37,073 bases of DNA, from NCBI GenBank assembly GCA_013426805.1, contig JACDZG010000072.1, forward strand, positions 1 through 37,073, in the 5' to 3' direction. The notes under the pieces are model-generated. The model was not told the DNA's origin and did not search any database. It worked only from the letters and a program-made list of their open reading frames with translations. The DNA comes from Chromatiaceae bacterium. GTDB lineage: Bacteria; Pseudomonadota; Gammaproteobacteria; Chromatiales; Chromatiaceae. The position numbers and the translations under genes were made by a program. Of the stretch, positions 8,099 through 16,575 are shown in pieces (position 1 is the stretch's first letter; every line of letters starts with the position of its first letter).

Positions 8099-8178
8099 GT
8101 TCAATAGGTTCTCATGTTGCGGTCTGCGCTCGGCAGTCAGGCCTTGGGGATTTCAGCGGCATCGGTGGAGACGCGGTT

Positions 8179-8213
8179 TAGCCGGACACGGGCCGCCCAG
8201 ACGCGCGGTCGAC
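8179..8213. repeat. Dispersed repeat, copy 1 of a 35-bp element
   Basis: TAGCCGGACA-GGGCCGCCCA continuing to GTCGAC matches 10861-10895 at 30 of 35 positions. It lies in the divergent intergenic region between the unknown 173-residue gene and arsS. Confidence 0.6.
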
Positions 8214-8282
8214 TGCGCCTGGTATACCCGTCACCCCGACACCATGATCTACGGCGCCAAACCCCGCTCAGGATTCTTCGCC

Positions 8283-9293
8283 ATGCACGATACCTTGCCG
8301 CTCTTGCGTGACAGCGCTTTTCCGCGGCTGCGCCGCCGCGCGTTGACTACCCTGCAGGTTAACCTGGGTTACCGCTGCAACCAAAGCTGCGTCCATTGCC
8401 ACGTCAACGCCGGCCCCAATCGGACCGAGCAGATGGACGACGCCACCATTGCACTGATCCCCCGCGTGCTCGTTGCCCGCGGCCTGCAGACCCTGGACCT
8501 CACCGGCGGCGCACCCGAGCTGCATCCGCGTTTTCGCGCCTTGGTAGCCGCCGCGCGGGAGCTCGGGGTCAAGGTGATCGACCGATGCAACCTCACCATC
8601 CTCACGCAGCCGGGGTGTGACGACCTGGCGGACTTTCTGGCCGCCCAGGGGGTCGAGATCCTGGCCTCGCTGCCCGGCTATCTGGAGGACACCGTGGACC
8701 GCCAGCGCGGCGTCGGGGTCTATGCCCGCAGTATCGCCGCGCTTGCGCGACTCAACCGCCTGGGTTACGGCCAGCCCGGCAGCGGACGCGATCTGCATCT
8801 GATCTACAACCCGAGCGGGGCCAGCCTGCCGCCGGCGCAAGGGGACCTGGAGGCGGACTATAAGCGGGAGCTGCACGCCCGCCACGGCATCGTCTTCAAC
8901 CGTCTCTACGCCCTGACCAACATGCCCATCAAGCGTTTCGGCAGCACCCTGATTTCCAAGGGCCAGTTCGGCGCTTACCTGGAGCTGCTCAAAGACAGCT
9001 TCCGCCCCGCCAATCTGGAGCAGGTCATGTGCCGCGACTTGATCAGCGTGGATTGGCAGGGCCGGTTGTTCGACTGCGATTTCAATCAGCAGCTTGGCCT
9101 GCCGCTGGGGGCGCCAAGCGCCGATCCCGCGGCGGGCGGGCCGCCCGCCCCCCGGCACCTCGCCGATCTGCTGCTCGGCGATCCGGCCGCGTCACCGATC
9201 GCGGTCGCCGACCATTGCTACGGCTGCACCGCCGGTCAGGGCAGCAGTTGCGGCGGCGCCCTGAACGACGCCGCGCGGCGGCTGGCGGCATGA
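8283..9293 (+). CDS. arsS: Radical SAM protein, arsenosugar biosynthesis ArsS type
   Basis: Radical SAM enzyme of 336 residues. The iron-sulfur motif CxxxCxxC is seen in GYRCNQSCVHCHVNAGP, near residue 40, followed by DLTGGAPEL, typical of the SAM-binding sheet. The C-terminal half has the DUF3641-type region with further cysteines (DCDFNQQLGLPL, DHCYGCTAGQGSSCGG), expected for the ArsS family. ArsS is proposed to attach the 5'-deoxyadenosyl group of SAM to a methylated arsenical to begin arsenosugar formation. No arsM is in the window, so substrate supply must come from elsewhere or the role differs. The start at 8283 is preferred because family members begin with a short DTLPLL-like lead and an AGGA site lies upstream; an in-frame ATG at 8244 is possible. 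The next gene overlaps by four bases. Confidence 0.88.
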   Translation: MHDTLPLLRDSAFPRLRRRALTTLQVNLGYRCNQSCVHCHVNAGPNRTEQMDDATIALIPRVLVARGLQTLDLTGGAPELHPRFRALVAAARELGVKVIDRCNLTILTQPGCDDLADFLAAQGVEILASLPGYLEDTVDRQRGVGVYARSIAALARLNRLGYGQPGSGRDLHLIYNPSGASLPPAQGDLEADYKRELHARHGIVFNRLYALTNMPIKRFGSTLISKGQFGAYLELLKDSFRPANLEQVMCRDLISVDWQGRLFDCDFNQQLGLPLGAPSADPAAGGPPAPRHLADLLLGDPAASPIAVADHCYGCTAGQGSSCGGALNDAARRLAA

Positions 9294-9946
9294 CGCTCAG
9301 CATTCTGGTCTTCGCCAAAGCGCCGGTCAGCGGCCGGGTCAAGACGCGGCTGATCCCGGCCCTCGGCGCGCCGGGTGCGGCACGGCTGGCCCGGCACCTG
9401 TTGGATCACACCCTGGCACAGTCGCTGGCGGCCGGCTGCGCGGCGGTGGAGTTGTGTGCCAGCCCGGACTTCAGCGCCCCGGATTGGGCTGATGTGCAAC
9501 TGCCGCGCGGCGTGGCGACCAGCGCCCAGGGCGATGGCGACCTGGGCGCGCGCCTGGCCCGTGCCGCCCGGCGACATCTGGCGCAGGGCGCCCGCGTGCT
9601 GCTGATCGGCGCCGATTGCCCGGCCCTGTCCGCGGCGCATCTCCAAGCCGCGGCGGCGGCCCTGGCCGACCACGATGCGGCGCTCTACCCGGCGCTGGAC
9701 GGCGGCTACACGCTCCTGGGCCTGCGGGCCGACCACCCCAGCCTGTTCGCGGAGATTCCCTGGAGCACCTCCCGGGTCGCCGCCGTAACCCTGGCGCGGA
9801 TGCGGACCCTGGGCTGGCGCGTCTGGGTCGGGGACGCACTGTCGGATATCGACGCGCCGCCGGACCTGCTCCAGCTCCCGGAGTGGCTGCGGCAGACCCT
9901 CGACCAACCGTCGCACCAGGTCACTGGGAGCGCACCGCGGCCCTGA
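9290..9946 (+). CDS. TIGR04282-type glycosyltransferase partner of ArsS (DUF2064)
   Basis: Protein of 218 residues resembling the family named rSAM/selenodomain-associated transferase 1. The N-terminal ILVFAKAPVSGRVKTRL is the nucleotide-sugar-binding signature of this GT-A-like fold. GADCPAL (about 107-113) and PALDGGYTLLGL (about 132-143) supply the metal-binding and acceptor-side motifs. It starts in an ATGA overlap with arsS, so the two are translationally coupled and almost certainly act in one pathway, probably the sugar-handling part of arsenosugar or a related secondary product. Length is normal for the family. The exact donor and acceptor cannot be told from sequence. Confidence 0.85.
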   Translation: MTLSILVFAKAPVSGRVKTRLIPALGAPGAARLARHLLDHTLAQSLAAGCAAVELCASPDFSAPDWADVQLPRGVATSAQGDGDLGARLARAARRHLAQGARVLLIGADCPALSAAHLQAAAAALADHDAALYPALDGGYTLLGLRADHPSLFAEIPWSTSRVAAVTLARMRTLGWRVWVGDALSDIDAPPDLLQLPEWLRQTLDQPSHQVTGSAPRP

Positions 9947-9995
9947 CGCGCTACTCTGATCCATCAATCCTCCTGATGCACCAACCACGAACCCT

Positions 9996-10730
9996 ATGCG
10001 CCTGCCCCGCGTTTACCTGGACCACTCGCTGGATTCCGGCTCCGAACTCCGGCTCCCGGACGGACCGGCGCGCCACCTGACCGCGGTGCTGCGCCTGGGC
10101 CCCGGCGACCCGCTTCTGTGCTTCAACGGCGACGGCCGCGACCGCACCGCCCAAATCGCGGCCATGGGGCGCCAGGGAGTGACCCTGGCGATCGGCGCGG
10201 CCGGCGATCCCGAACCGCTTCCCGTTCTCGATATCCGCCTGGCCCTGGGTGTCTCGCGCGGCGAACGCATGGATTTCGCCATCCAGAAAGCCGTGGAACT
10301 GGGTGTCCTCGGCATCCAGCCGCTGTTCACCGAGCGCAGCATGGTGCAACTGCGTGACGCGCGGCTGGATCGCCGGCTGGGGCATTGGCAGGGCATCCTG
10401 ATCGGCGCCTGTGAACAGTCCGGACGGCGGCGGCTGCCCGTACTGGAGCCCGCCCGATTGTTCGCGGACTGGCTCGCCATGCCCCATCAGGACGTGTTGC
10501 TGCTCGACCCGCAGGCCCCGCGGTCACTGGCACAACGGGAGGCTCCGACCGGCCCCGTCACTCTACTGGTTGGACCCGAGGGGGGCTTGAGTCCGACCGA
10601 ACGCGCGCGGGCGACAGCCCAGGGCATCGAGGGTGTGCGCCTCGGCCCCCGCATCCTGCGCGCCGAGACGGCGCCATTGGCGGCCATCGCGGTGCTGCAG
10701 GCGTTGTGGGGGGATTTGCGGGACGGATAG
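9996..10730 (+). CDS. rsmE: 16S rRNA m3U1498 methyltransferase RsmE
   Basis: SPOUT-class methyltransferase of 244 residues that methylates U1498 of 16S rRNA in the small subunit. The N-terminal PUA-like domain (RVYLDHSLDSG, HLTAVLRLGPGD) is followed by the trefoil-knot SAM site with LLVGPEGGLSP (about 188-198) and LGPRILRAETAPLAAI (about 216-231), both diagnostic of RsmE. Length matches the usual 240-250 residues. It lies 49 bp after the arsS-linked transferase gene, close enough for co-transcription, though functionally separate. A strong hairpin at 10781-10800 probably ends the transcript. Confidence 0.95.
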   Translation: MRLPRVYLDHSLDSGSELRLPDGPARHLTAVLRLGPGDPLLCFNGDGRDRTAQIAAMGRQGVTLAIGAAGDPEPLPVLDIRLALGVSRGERMDFAIQKAVELGVLGIQPLFTERSMVQLRDARLDRRLGHWQGILIGACEQSGRRRLPVLEPARLFADWLAMPHQDVLLLDPQAPRSLAQREAPTGPVTLLVGPEGGLSPTERARATAQGIEGVRLGPRILRAETAPLAAIAVLQALWGDLRDG

Positions 10731-10780
10731 GGACCGATTGCGCGCTGACGCGATTGTCGTTGTTGTCGAACTGACGGGGC

Positions 10781-10800
10781 GGGGCGACTGAAGTCGCCCC
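10781..10800 (+). terminator. Hairpin after rsmE, REP-like
   Basis: GGGGCGACT-GA-AGTCGCCCC forms a perfect 9-bp stem 50 bp after rsmE, followed by TACAG. The sequence also fits a dispersed REP type (TAGGGGCGAC on the other strand), so it may be a repeat acting as an RNA 3' end rather than a classic intrinsic terminator; there is no T-run. Confidence 0.5.
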
Positions 10801-10860
10801 TACAGTCCCTGCAGCCCCTGCCGATCTGGCAGGCAGACTGTCTATTCCCGGCAAGCGCCC

Positions 10861-10943
10861 TAGCCGGACAAGGGCCGCCCAAGCGTGAGGTCGACCGGCT
10901 AAAGCCTCGGCCTCCAATTTCCTTGCGGTCGGAACGATGATCA
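10861..10943. repeat. Composite dispersed repeat, including TGATCA motif copy B
   Basis: 10861-10895 is the second copy of the 35-bp element at 8179-8213. 10895-10915 matches an arm of the 4385-4448 palindrome. 10921-10943 (GCGGTCGGAACGATGATCA at its core) is copy B of the TGATCA-centred motif. The three elements are contiguous between rsmE and the 3' end of dctM. Confidence 0.6.
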
Positions 10944-10963
10944 CGGCATCCGATTCCCCCGGT

Positions 10964-12247
10964 TCACAGCATCCCCAAGGTCCGCGGCAGCCACAGTGAC
11001 AGACTCGGCCAATAGGTGATGAGCATCAGGAAGATCAGCATGGTGAACAGCCAGGGGAAGCAGGCGATGGTGGTCTCGGTCATCCCCAATCGCGAGATGC
11101 CGCTCGCCACATAGAGATTGAGCCCTACCGGCGGAGTGATCATGCCGATCTCCATGTTCACCACGACCATCACCCCGAAATGGATGGGGTCGATCCCCAG
11201 TGCCATGGCCACCGGAAAGAGCACCGGCGCGGTGATCAGGATGATGGAGGTCGGCTCCATGATATTGCCGGCCAGAAGCAGCAGGACGTTGACCGCCAAC
11301 AGGAAACCGATCGGCCCAAGCCCGGAGTCCACCAGCCATTGGGCGAGTTCCTGGGGGATATTTTCGTAGGTCAGAAGATAGGAGAACAGAACAGCATTGG
11401 TAATGATGTAGAGCAGCATCGCCGACATATTGGCCGAGTCCAGCAGCACCCTGGGCACCCGACTCAGCGGCATGTCTTTGTAGACGAAGACAGCGATCAC
11501 GAAGGCATAGACAGCGCTCACTGCCGCGGCCTCGGTGGGGGTGAAGGCGCCGCTATAGATCCCGCCCATCACCAGCACGATGAGCATCAACCCCCAGACG
11601 GATTTTCGGAAAGCGCGCCAGCGGGTTCCCCAGTCGGCCCGCTTGAGACGCGGATACTTGTTACGGCGGGCAATCCACCAGGTGGTGACGCCGAGCATGA
11701 GGGCCAGCACGAAACCGGGGACGATTCCGGCGATGAAGAGCGCGCCAACCGAGCTGTTGGTGGAAACCGCGTACATCACCATGACGATTGAGGGCGGGAT
11801 CAGGATGCCCAGCCCCCCGGCGGAAGCAATGGTGCCGACCCCGAAGCGCAGCGGAAAGCCCTGTTTCACCATGGCCGGAATCAGGATGGACCCGATCGCT
11901 GCGACCGTGGCCGGCGAGGACCCGGAGACCGCAGCGAACAGGGCGCAGGCAAAGACCGCCGAGAGTCCGAGTCCGCCATGGTAGTGACCCACCATGCTGG
12001 AGGCGAAATTGATCATGCGCCTGGCCACGCCCCCGTGAGTCAGGAAATTCCCGGCCAAAATGAAGAACGGGATCGCCATGATCTCGAATTTTTCGATACC
12101 GGTGAAAAGCTTGAGTCCCACCGACTCGATCGGAACCGAGGTCATGGTAAAGAGATAGGTCAACACGGTGAGACCCAGGGCGATGGACACCGGCATGCCG
12201 GTCAGCATCATACCGAGCAGGAGACCGAAGATGATCAGCGCGGTCAT
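10964..12247 (-). CDS. dctM: TRAP transporter large permease DctM
   Basis: Inner-membrane large subunit of a tripartite ATP-independent periplasmic transporter, 427 residues with about 12 predicted membrane segments. Family motifs include IPFFILAGNFL (about 60-70), GGLGILIPPS (about 145-154) and the pseudo-repeated MITPPVGLNLYV near the C-terminus. It uses ion gradients, usually sodium, to import organic acids delivered by the binding protein. Its ATG overlaps the dctQ stop by four bases, so it is the last gene of a dctP-dctQ-dctM operon. Length and topology are normal. Confidence 0.95.
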   Translation of the reverse strand: MTALIIFGLLLGMMLTGMPVSIALGLTVLTYLFTMTSVPIESVGLKLFTGIEKFEIMAIPFFILAGNFLTHGGVARRMINFASSMVGHYHGGLGLSAVFACALFAAVSGSSPATVAAIGSILIPAMVKQGFPLRFGVGTIASAGGLGILIPPSIVMVMYAVSTNSSVGALFIAGIVPGFVLALMLGVTTWWIARRNKYPRLKRADWGTRWRAFRKSVWGLMLIVLVMGGIYSGAFTPTEAAAVSAVYAFVIAVFVYKDMPLSRVPRVLLDSANMSAMLLYIITNAVLFSYLLTYENIPQELAQWLVDSGLGPIGFLLAVNVLLLLAGNIMEPTSIILITAPVLFPVAMALGIDPIHFGVMVVVNMEIGMITPPVGLNLYVASGISRLGMTETTIACFPWLFTMLIFLMLITYWPSLSLWLPRTLGML

Positions 12248-12972
12248 GACCGATCCTCCCCGCCCTTGCGCGCGCCGCCCGCATCCGGCTCATGCGTGCC
12301 GCCGGGTGGATGATGCTCCAGGTGCCCGCCGTGCATGTGTTCCCGCTCTTCGGCAAGGGTAATGGCCTCGCCGAGATAGACCGGCTCCTGTCGACCGGCT
12401 GTCTGGGCCTGTTCCACTTCCTCCTCCAACCCCTCGACATAGGCGTGCTCATGGCGCGGCAGTTCACCGGTCCGGTAGAAGGACCAGGCCACCTCCAGGA
12501 AGCGGAAACACATGAGATAGGAACCCAAGGGAATCGCCAGATAAACGATCCACACCGGCAGTTCCAAGTCGGGGGAAGTGGCATCGGTATGGGACAGATG
12601 CCAAACGAAGTTGACCCCGAAACTGCCCACCAACCCGGTAAACAAGGCCCCGGCCAGGAGCCCGAACAGGACGAATTTGGAGCGCAGTCCTTCGCGTAGA
12701 TTGTTGATGAGCACATCCACACCGACGTGAATGCCGGTGCGCACCCCATAGGCTGCCCCGAATTTAGCCATCCACACGAACATGTAGATGCACAGCTCTT
12801 GGGCCCAGCTCAGGTTGATGCGGAAGAGCCAGTCATAGACGGCGTCCCAGCCCCATGCGTTCGACAAGTCCATGCTGTAGCGGTGCAGCACCGCGGTAAA
12901 GATGAGCAGTGTCGCGGCGCCGATGAGCAAAGTGATCAGCCACTCTTCCAAGTGGTCCAGGATTCTGAGCAT
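12244..12972 (-). CDS. dctQ: TRAP transporter small permease DctQ, with His-rich C-terminal tail
   Basis: Small membrane subunit that pairs with DctM, 242 residues. Four membrane segments are visible (about 10-30, 50-70, 95-120, 135-160), with a WAQELCIYMFVW segment typical of DctQ. The last 60 or so residues form a charged soluble tail containing EREHMHGGHLEHHPPGG, longer than usual for the family (commonly about 160-200 residues) and histidine-rich. The tail could bind metal or simply be a linker; its function is unknown. It lies downstream of dctP with a repeat-bearing gap of about 165 bp and overlaps dctM. Confidence 0.93.
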   Translation of the reverse strand: MLRILDHLEEWLITLLIGAATLLIFTAVLHRYSMDLSNAWGWDAVYDWLFRINLSWAQELCIYMFVWMAKFGAAYGVRTGIHVGVDVLINNLREGLRSKFVLFGLLAGALFTGLVGSFGVNFVWHLSHTDATSPDLELPVWIVYLAIPLGSYLMCFRFLEVAWSFYRTGELPRHEHAYVEGLEEEVEQAQTAGRQEPVYLGEAITLAEEREHMHGGHLEHHPPGGTHEPDAGGARKGGEDRS

Positions 12973-13033
12973 GGTGTCCCCCCGAGTGGTCGGCCACTGT
13001 GGCGGATCCGGCGCGGGCCGGTCTCACGGTCGA

Positions 13034-13092
13034 TAAGCGACAGGCCGTTGGTCCGCGCGTAAGCGACAGGCCGTTGGTCCGCGCAGCGGACC
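13034..13092. repeat. Tandem 26-bp repeat and REP-like palindrome between dctP and dctQ
   Basis: A 26-bp unit beginning TAAGCGACAGGCCGTTGG is repeated back to back at 13034-13059 and 13060-13085, differing only in the last base. The second copy runs into GGTCCGC-GCA-GCGGACC (13076-13092), a perfect palindrome whose type recurs at 23834-23850 and 34915-34974. A hairpin between the binding-protein gene and its permeases often raises binding-protein mRNA relative to the permeases; this is plausible here but not shown. Confidence 0.65.
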
Positions 13093-13138
13093 CTACGGCG
13101 CGGACCGGGCACGGCTCGGGCGATTGACGGCAATCGCC

Positions 13139-14143
13139 TCAGAGCTTGCTGATGTCGCTGCCGGTCGCCTGATAGATCGACTGGATCAGGTCTTTGCCCA
13201 CGCGGTCCGCCATCTGCTGGTGCACCGGGGCCAACCGCTTCTTCCACTGCGTTTTCTGCTCAGGCGTGAGTTCGATGATCTCGCTCTTGCCGCTGGCCTT
13301 CACCTTGGCGAGTGCGTCGCTGTTCTCCTGCCTCGCAATCTCGTTGGCATAGACGGTCGTCTCCGCCATCGCCTCGTCCAGCGCCTCACGGATATCCGCG
13401 GGCAGACCGTCCCAGAAGGCCTTGTTGACGATGACCGCGTAGCCGAGGTAGCCGTGATCCGAGTTGGTGACGAACTTCTGGACCTCGAACATTTTTTGAG
13501 TATACAGATTGGACGGCGGATTCTCGGTTCCGTCCACCACGCCGGTCTGGAGTGCCTGATAGACCTCGGAAAAGGCCATCACCTGCGGATTGGCGCCCAG
13601 CGCGCGCATCTGAGCATCCAGCACCTTGGAGGACTGGATACGCATCTTGAGCCCACGAAAATCCTTGGGGTCCTTGAGCGGTTTGTTGGCGCTCATCACT
13701 TTGAAGCCGTTATCCCAGAAGGCCAGGCCCAGTACCCCCTTATCCGCCAGCTTGCCGAGGAGTTCCTTGCCGATCGGACCCTCGGTCACCTGATGCAACT
13801 GATCGTAGCCGTCGAAGATGTAGGGCAGGTCGAAGACCTCGAACTCCTTGACGCCCAAGGGGCCGAACTTGGCCAGTGAGGGTGCCAACATTTGCACGGC
13901 ACCCAGTTGCAGGGCCTCCATCTCCTCCTTGTCCTTGTACAGCGTGCTGTTGGGGTAAACGGTGACTTCCACCCGGCCCTGGGTCTTCTCTTTGGCCAGT
14001 TGGGCGAAACGTTCGGCCGCTTTACCTTTCGGGGTATCGGCAGCCACCACGTGGCTGAACTTGATGGCGATGGGCTCCGCGGCCTGAACGGCCAAGGCAC
14101 AGAGCAGCAACAGGAGTCCAAACAGCAGCGAAGCGGATTTCAT
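13139..14143 (-). CDS. dctP: TRAP transporter periplasmic solute-binding protein DctP
   Basis: Periplasmic substrate-binding subunit, 334 residues, with a clear signal peptide (LLFGLLLLLCALAVQAAEP, cleavage near VQA). The mature protein shows the DctP layout: IKFSHVVAADTPKG at the start, the conserved FRGLKMRIQSS with the substrate-anchoring arginine, and GVVDGTENPPSN. Members of this group bind C4-dicarboxylates or related organic acids; the exact ligand is not readable. The ATG at 14143 has GGAG upstream at good spacing; a GTG nine bases earlier would sit too close to it. First gene of the operon, so its own promoter lies in 14144-14343. Confidence 0.95.
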   Translation of the reverse strand: MKSASLLFGLLLLLCALAVQAAEPIAIKFSHVVAADTPKGKAAERFAQLAKEKTQGRVEVTVYPNSTLYKDKEEMEALQLGAVQMLAPSLAKFGPLGVKEFEVFDLPYIFDGYDQLHQVTEGPIGKELLGKLADKGVLGLAFWDNGFKVMSANKPLKDPKDFRGLKMRIQSSKVLDAQMRALGANPQVMAFSEVYQALQTGVVDGTENPPSNLYTQKMFEVQKFVTNSDHGYLGYAVIVNKAFWDGLPADIREALDEAMAETTVYANEIARQENSDALAKVKASGKSEIIELTPEQKTQWKKRLAPVHQQMADRVGKDLIQSIYQATGSDISKL

Positions 14144-14343
14144 GGCGGGCACTCTCCGTCGGTCGGGATCGGTCGTGGGTCACGCGTCACAGTGCGCCGG
14201 GCTTGGCGGTCGGCGGAGTTTGAACCAGACGACCCCGGTTGACCAGTGTCGCGGCGACTGGTGCGTGGAAAATACCGAACTCCCGGCGCACGCGGGCAGC
14301 CGGCATCCCCATCCCCACCGGACCAGGCCGAGATCGAAACGAG

Positions 14344-14688
14344 CTAGGTCGCGCGCCGCGTGCCGGTCGCACGCTTGGGATCCTGCTCCTCTTCCTGAAC
14401 CGCCTGGTAGGCATCATTGACCCGATCACGCAGTTCCTTGCCGGGCTTGAAGTGAGGAACATGTTTGCCGGCGAGCGCGACTGAATCGCCGGTCTTGGGG
14501 TTGCGTCCGATGCGCGGCGGACGGTAATGCAGTGAAAAGCTGCCAAATCCGCGAATTTCAATGCGCTCGCCCGTGGCCAGGGCGCCGCTCATCCGATCAA
14601 TGACCCTGCGTACCGCTTCCTCCACGTCCTTATAGGGAAGATGGTCCTGCGCGGCGGCCAGCACGTCGATCAACTCCGATTTCGTCAT
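14344..14688 (-). CDS. ihfB: Integration host factor beta subunit
   Basis: DNA-bending HU/IHF family protein, 114 residues. It carries [10 protein letters not shown] at the N-terminus and the beta-arm region [49 protein letters not shown], matching IhfB rather than HU. The C-terminus has about 20 extra charged residues ([16 protein letters not shown]) beyond the standard 94. It lies just after rpsA, the same order as in Escherichia coli. A GC hairpin separates the two genes. Confidence 0.95.
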   Translation of the reverse strand: MTKSELIDVLAAAQDHLPYKDVEEAVRRVIDRMSGALATGERIEIRGFGSFSLHYRPPRIGRNPKTGDSVALAGKHVPHFKPGKELRDRVNDAYQAVQEEEQDPKRATGTRRAT

Positions 14689-14716
14689 TGCCTTGATTCC
14701 TGAGAGGGATTGGAGC

Positions 14717-14736
14717 GGGGGGCCGCACGGCCCCCC
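14717..14736 (-). terminator. GC hairpin between rpsA and ihfB
   Basis: GGGGGGCC-GCAC-GGCCCCCC is a perfect 8-bp stem located 30 bp after rpsA. No T-run follows on the minus strand, so it may slow or protect the transcript end and only partly stop transcription into ihfB. Confidence 0.5.
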
Positions 14737-14766
14737 GACAATGGCTTAGCACCCCAGAGGCGACGG

Positions 14767-16446
14767 TCAGTCGCGCTGCGCCTCTTCCATCTGCTCTCTG
14801 ATCAGATCGCCCAAGGTGGTTGCACCGCCGGTGGTTTCACGGGCATAGCCCTTGATCGCCGCCTGCTCCTCGTCCTGATCCTTCGCCTTGATGGACAGTG
14901 AGATGGTGCGGTTCTTGCGGTCCACGCCCAGGAACTTGGCCTCGACTTCCTCGCCCAGTTTGAGCACGGCGCGCGCATCCTCGACGCGATCACGGGAGAT
15001 CTCCGAGGCGCGCAGGTAACCCTCCACGCCGTCGCCCAAGGCGATGGTGGCACCCTTGGCGTCGATCTCGGTGATGGTCCCGTTCACGAAACTGCCCTTT
15101 TCATGCAGTGCCACGAAGCTGGAGAACGGATCGCGATCGAGCTGTTTCACCCCCAGCGAGATACGCTCCCGTTCCGGGTCCACGGACAGCACCACGGTCT
15201 CCAGTTCGTCGCCCTTCTTGTAGCGGCGCAGCGCCTGCTCGCCGGGCTCGTCCCAGGAGATGTCCGACAGATGGACCAGACCGTCGATCCCGCCGTCCAG
15301 GCCGATGAAGATGCCGAAGTCGGTGATCGACTTGATCTTCCCGGAGACGTGATCGCCCTTCTTGTGGGTGACGCCGAACTCGTCCCAGGGGTTCATGGCG
15401 CACTGCTTGATGCCCAGCGAGATGCGGCGGCGCTCCTCGTCGATGTCCAGCACCATGACCTCCACCTCGTCGCCCAGATTGACGACCTTGCTGGGGTGGA
15501 TGTTCTTGTTGGTCCAGTCCATCTCGGAGACGTGCACCAGGCCCTCGACACCTTCCTCAATCTCCACGAAGCAGCCGTAATCGGCAATGTTGGTGACCTT
15601 GCCGAAGACCCGGGTGCTCTCGGGATAGCGGCGCGAGATATTGACCCAGGGGTCCTCGCCCATCTGCTTCAGGCCCAGGGAGACACGTTGGCGATCACGG
15701 TCGAATTTGAGGACCTTGACCTGAATCTCCTGGCCGATTTCAACCACCTCATTGGGGTGCTTGACGCGACGCCAGGCCATATCGGTGATATGCAGCAGGC
15801 CGTCGATGCCGCCCAGGTCGAGGAAGGCGCCGTAGTCGGTCAAATTCTTGACCACGCCGGTGACTTCCATGCCCTCTTCCAGGTTCTTCAGGAGCTGGTC
15901 GCGCTCGGCACTGTACTCTTCCTCCACGACCGCGCGGCGGGAGACCACCACGTTGTTGCGCTTGCGGTCGAGCTTGATAACCTTGAACTCTTGCTCCTTG
16001 CCTTCCAGATACGCGGTATCGCGGACCGGACGCACGTCGACCAGCGACCCGGGAAGGAAAGCGCGTACGGTTCCCAGTTCGACCGTGAAGCCGCCCTTGA
16101 CCTTGCCGTTGATCAGACCCTTGACTGTATCGCCCGCCTCGAAGGCCTTCTCCAGGAAGTCCCAGGCAGCGAAGCGCTTGGCCTTTTCACGCGACAGACG
16201 GGTCACCCCGAAGCCATCCTCGACGGCGTCCAGCGCCACCAACACTTCCTGGCCAACGACGACTTCGAGCTGGCCGTCGGGACCCAGGAACTGACTCTTG
16301 GGGATGACGCCCTCGGACTTGAGTCCGGCGTTGATCACCACGCTGTCGTTGGTGATCTCCATCACGATGCCGGTGACGATGGCACCCGGTTGGAGTTGGG
16401 TCGTGGCGAGACTTTGTTCGAATAAATCAGCAAAACTTTCGGTCAT
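14767..16446 (-). CDS. rpsA: 30S ribosomal protein S1
   Basis: Large RNA-binding ribosomal protein that brings mRNA to the 30S subunit, 559 residues, close to the 557 of Escherichia coli. Six S1/OB-fold repeats are visible, with recurring [35 protein letters not shown] and [18 protein letters not shown] type segments. The start [13 protein letters not shown] at 16446 is the normal S1 N-terminus; the frame is open further upstream but that part is not S1-like. It lies downstream of cmk as in enterobacteria. A hairpin in the gap suggests rpsA also has its own promoter. Confidence 0.98.
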   Translation of the reverse strand: MTESFADLFEQSLATTQLQPGAIVTGIVMEITNDSVVINAGLKSEGVIPKSQFLGPDGQLEVVVGQEVLVALDAVEDGFGVTRLSREKAKRFAAWDFLEKAFEAGDTVKGLINGKVKGGFTVELGTVRAFLPGSLVDVRPVRDTAYLEGKEQEFKVIKLDRKRNNVVVSRRAVVEEEYSAERDQLLKNLEEGMEVTGVVKNLTDYGAFLDLGGIDGLLHITDMAWRRVKHPNEVVEIGQEIQVKVLKFDRDRQRVSLGLKQMGEDPWVNISRRYPESTRVFGKVTNIADYGCFVEIEEGVEGLVHVSEMDWTNKNIHPSKVVNLGDEVEVMVLDIDEERRRISLGIKQCAMNPWDEFGVTHKKGDHVSGKIKSITDFGIFIGLDGGIDGLVHLSDISWDEPGEQALRRYKKGDELETVVLSVDPERERISLGVKQLDRDPFSSFVALHEKGSFVNGTITEIDAKGATIALGDGVEGYLRASEISRDRVEDARAVLKLGEEVEAKFLGVDRKNRTISLSIKAKDQDEEQAAIKGYARETTGGATTLGDLIREQMEEAQRD

Positions 16447-16518
16447 GGGAACCTGTATACCTGGAGAGGCACGCTGTCCCGCTCCTTCCGGTGCGGGGGG
16501 GAAGTGGGTAAAACACAA

Positions 16519-16541
16519 GGCCGACGCCTGCTGCGTCGGCC
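16519..16541 (-). terminator. Intrinsic terminator or attenuator between cmk and rpsA
   Basis: GGCCGACGC-CTGCT-GCGTCGGCC is a perfect 9-bp stem. Reading the minus strand it is followed by TTGTGTTTT, a T-rich tail. It lies 35 bp after cmk and 73 bp before rpsA, so it can end the aroA-cmk transcript or attenuate read-through into rpsA. Confidence 0.7.
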
Positions 16542-16575
16542 GTTCCGGTGGTGTCCCCTCACAGGCCGGGACACC

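Noticed and set aside
7251-8107. Plus-strand frames opposite the unknown 173-residue gene
   Set aside because: Arg/Gly/Ala-rich with no plausible fold. The minus-strand frame has more protein-like composition and a normal overlap arrangement.
13034-13085. Possible start of a CRISPR array from a tandem 26-bp unit
   Set aside because: Only two copies with no spacer between them; this is a simple tandem duplication.
15103-16425. Plus-strand open frame of 440 codons opposite rpsA
   Set aside because: Low-complexity Asp/Leu/His composition is typical of antisense frames in GC-rich DNA; the S1 gene on the minus strand explains the region.
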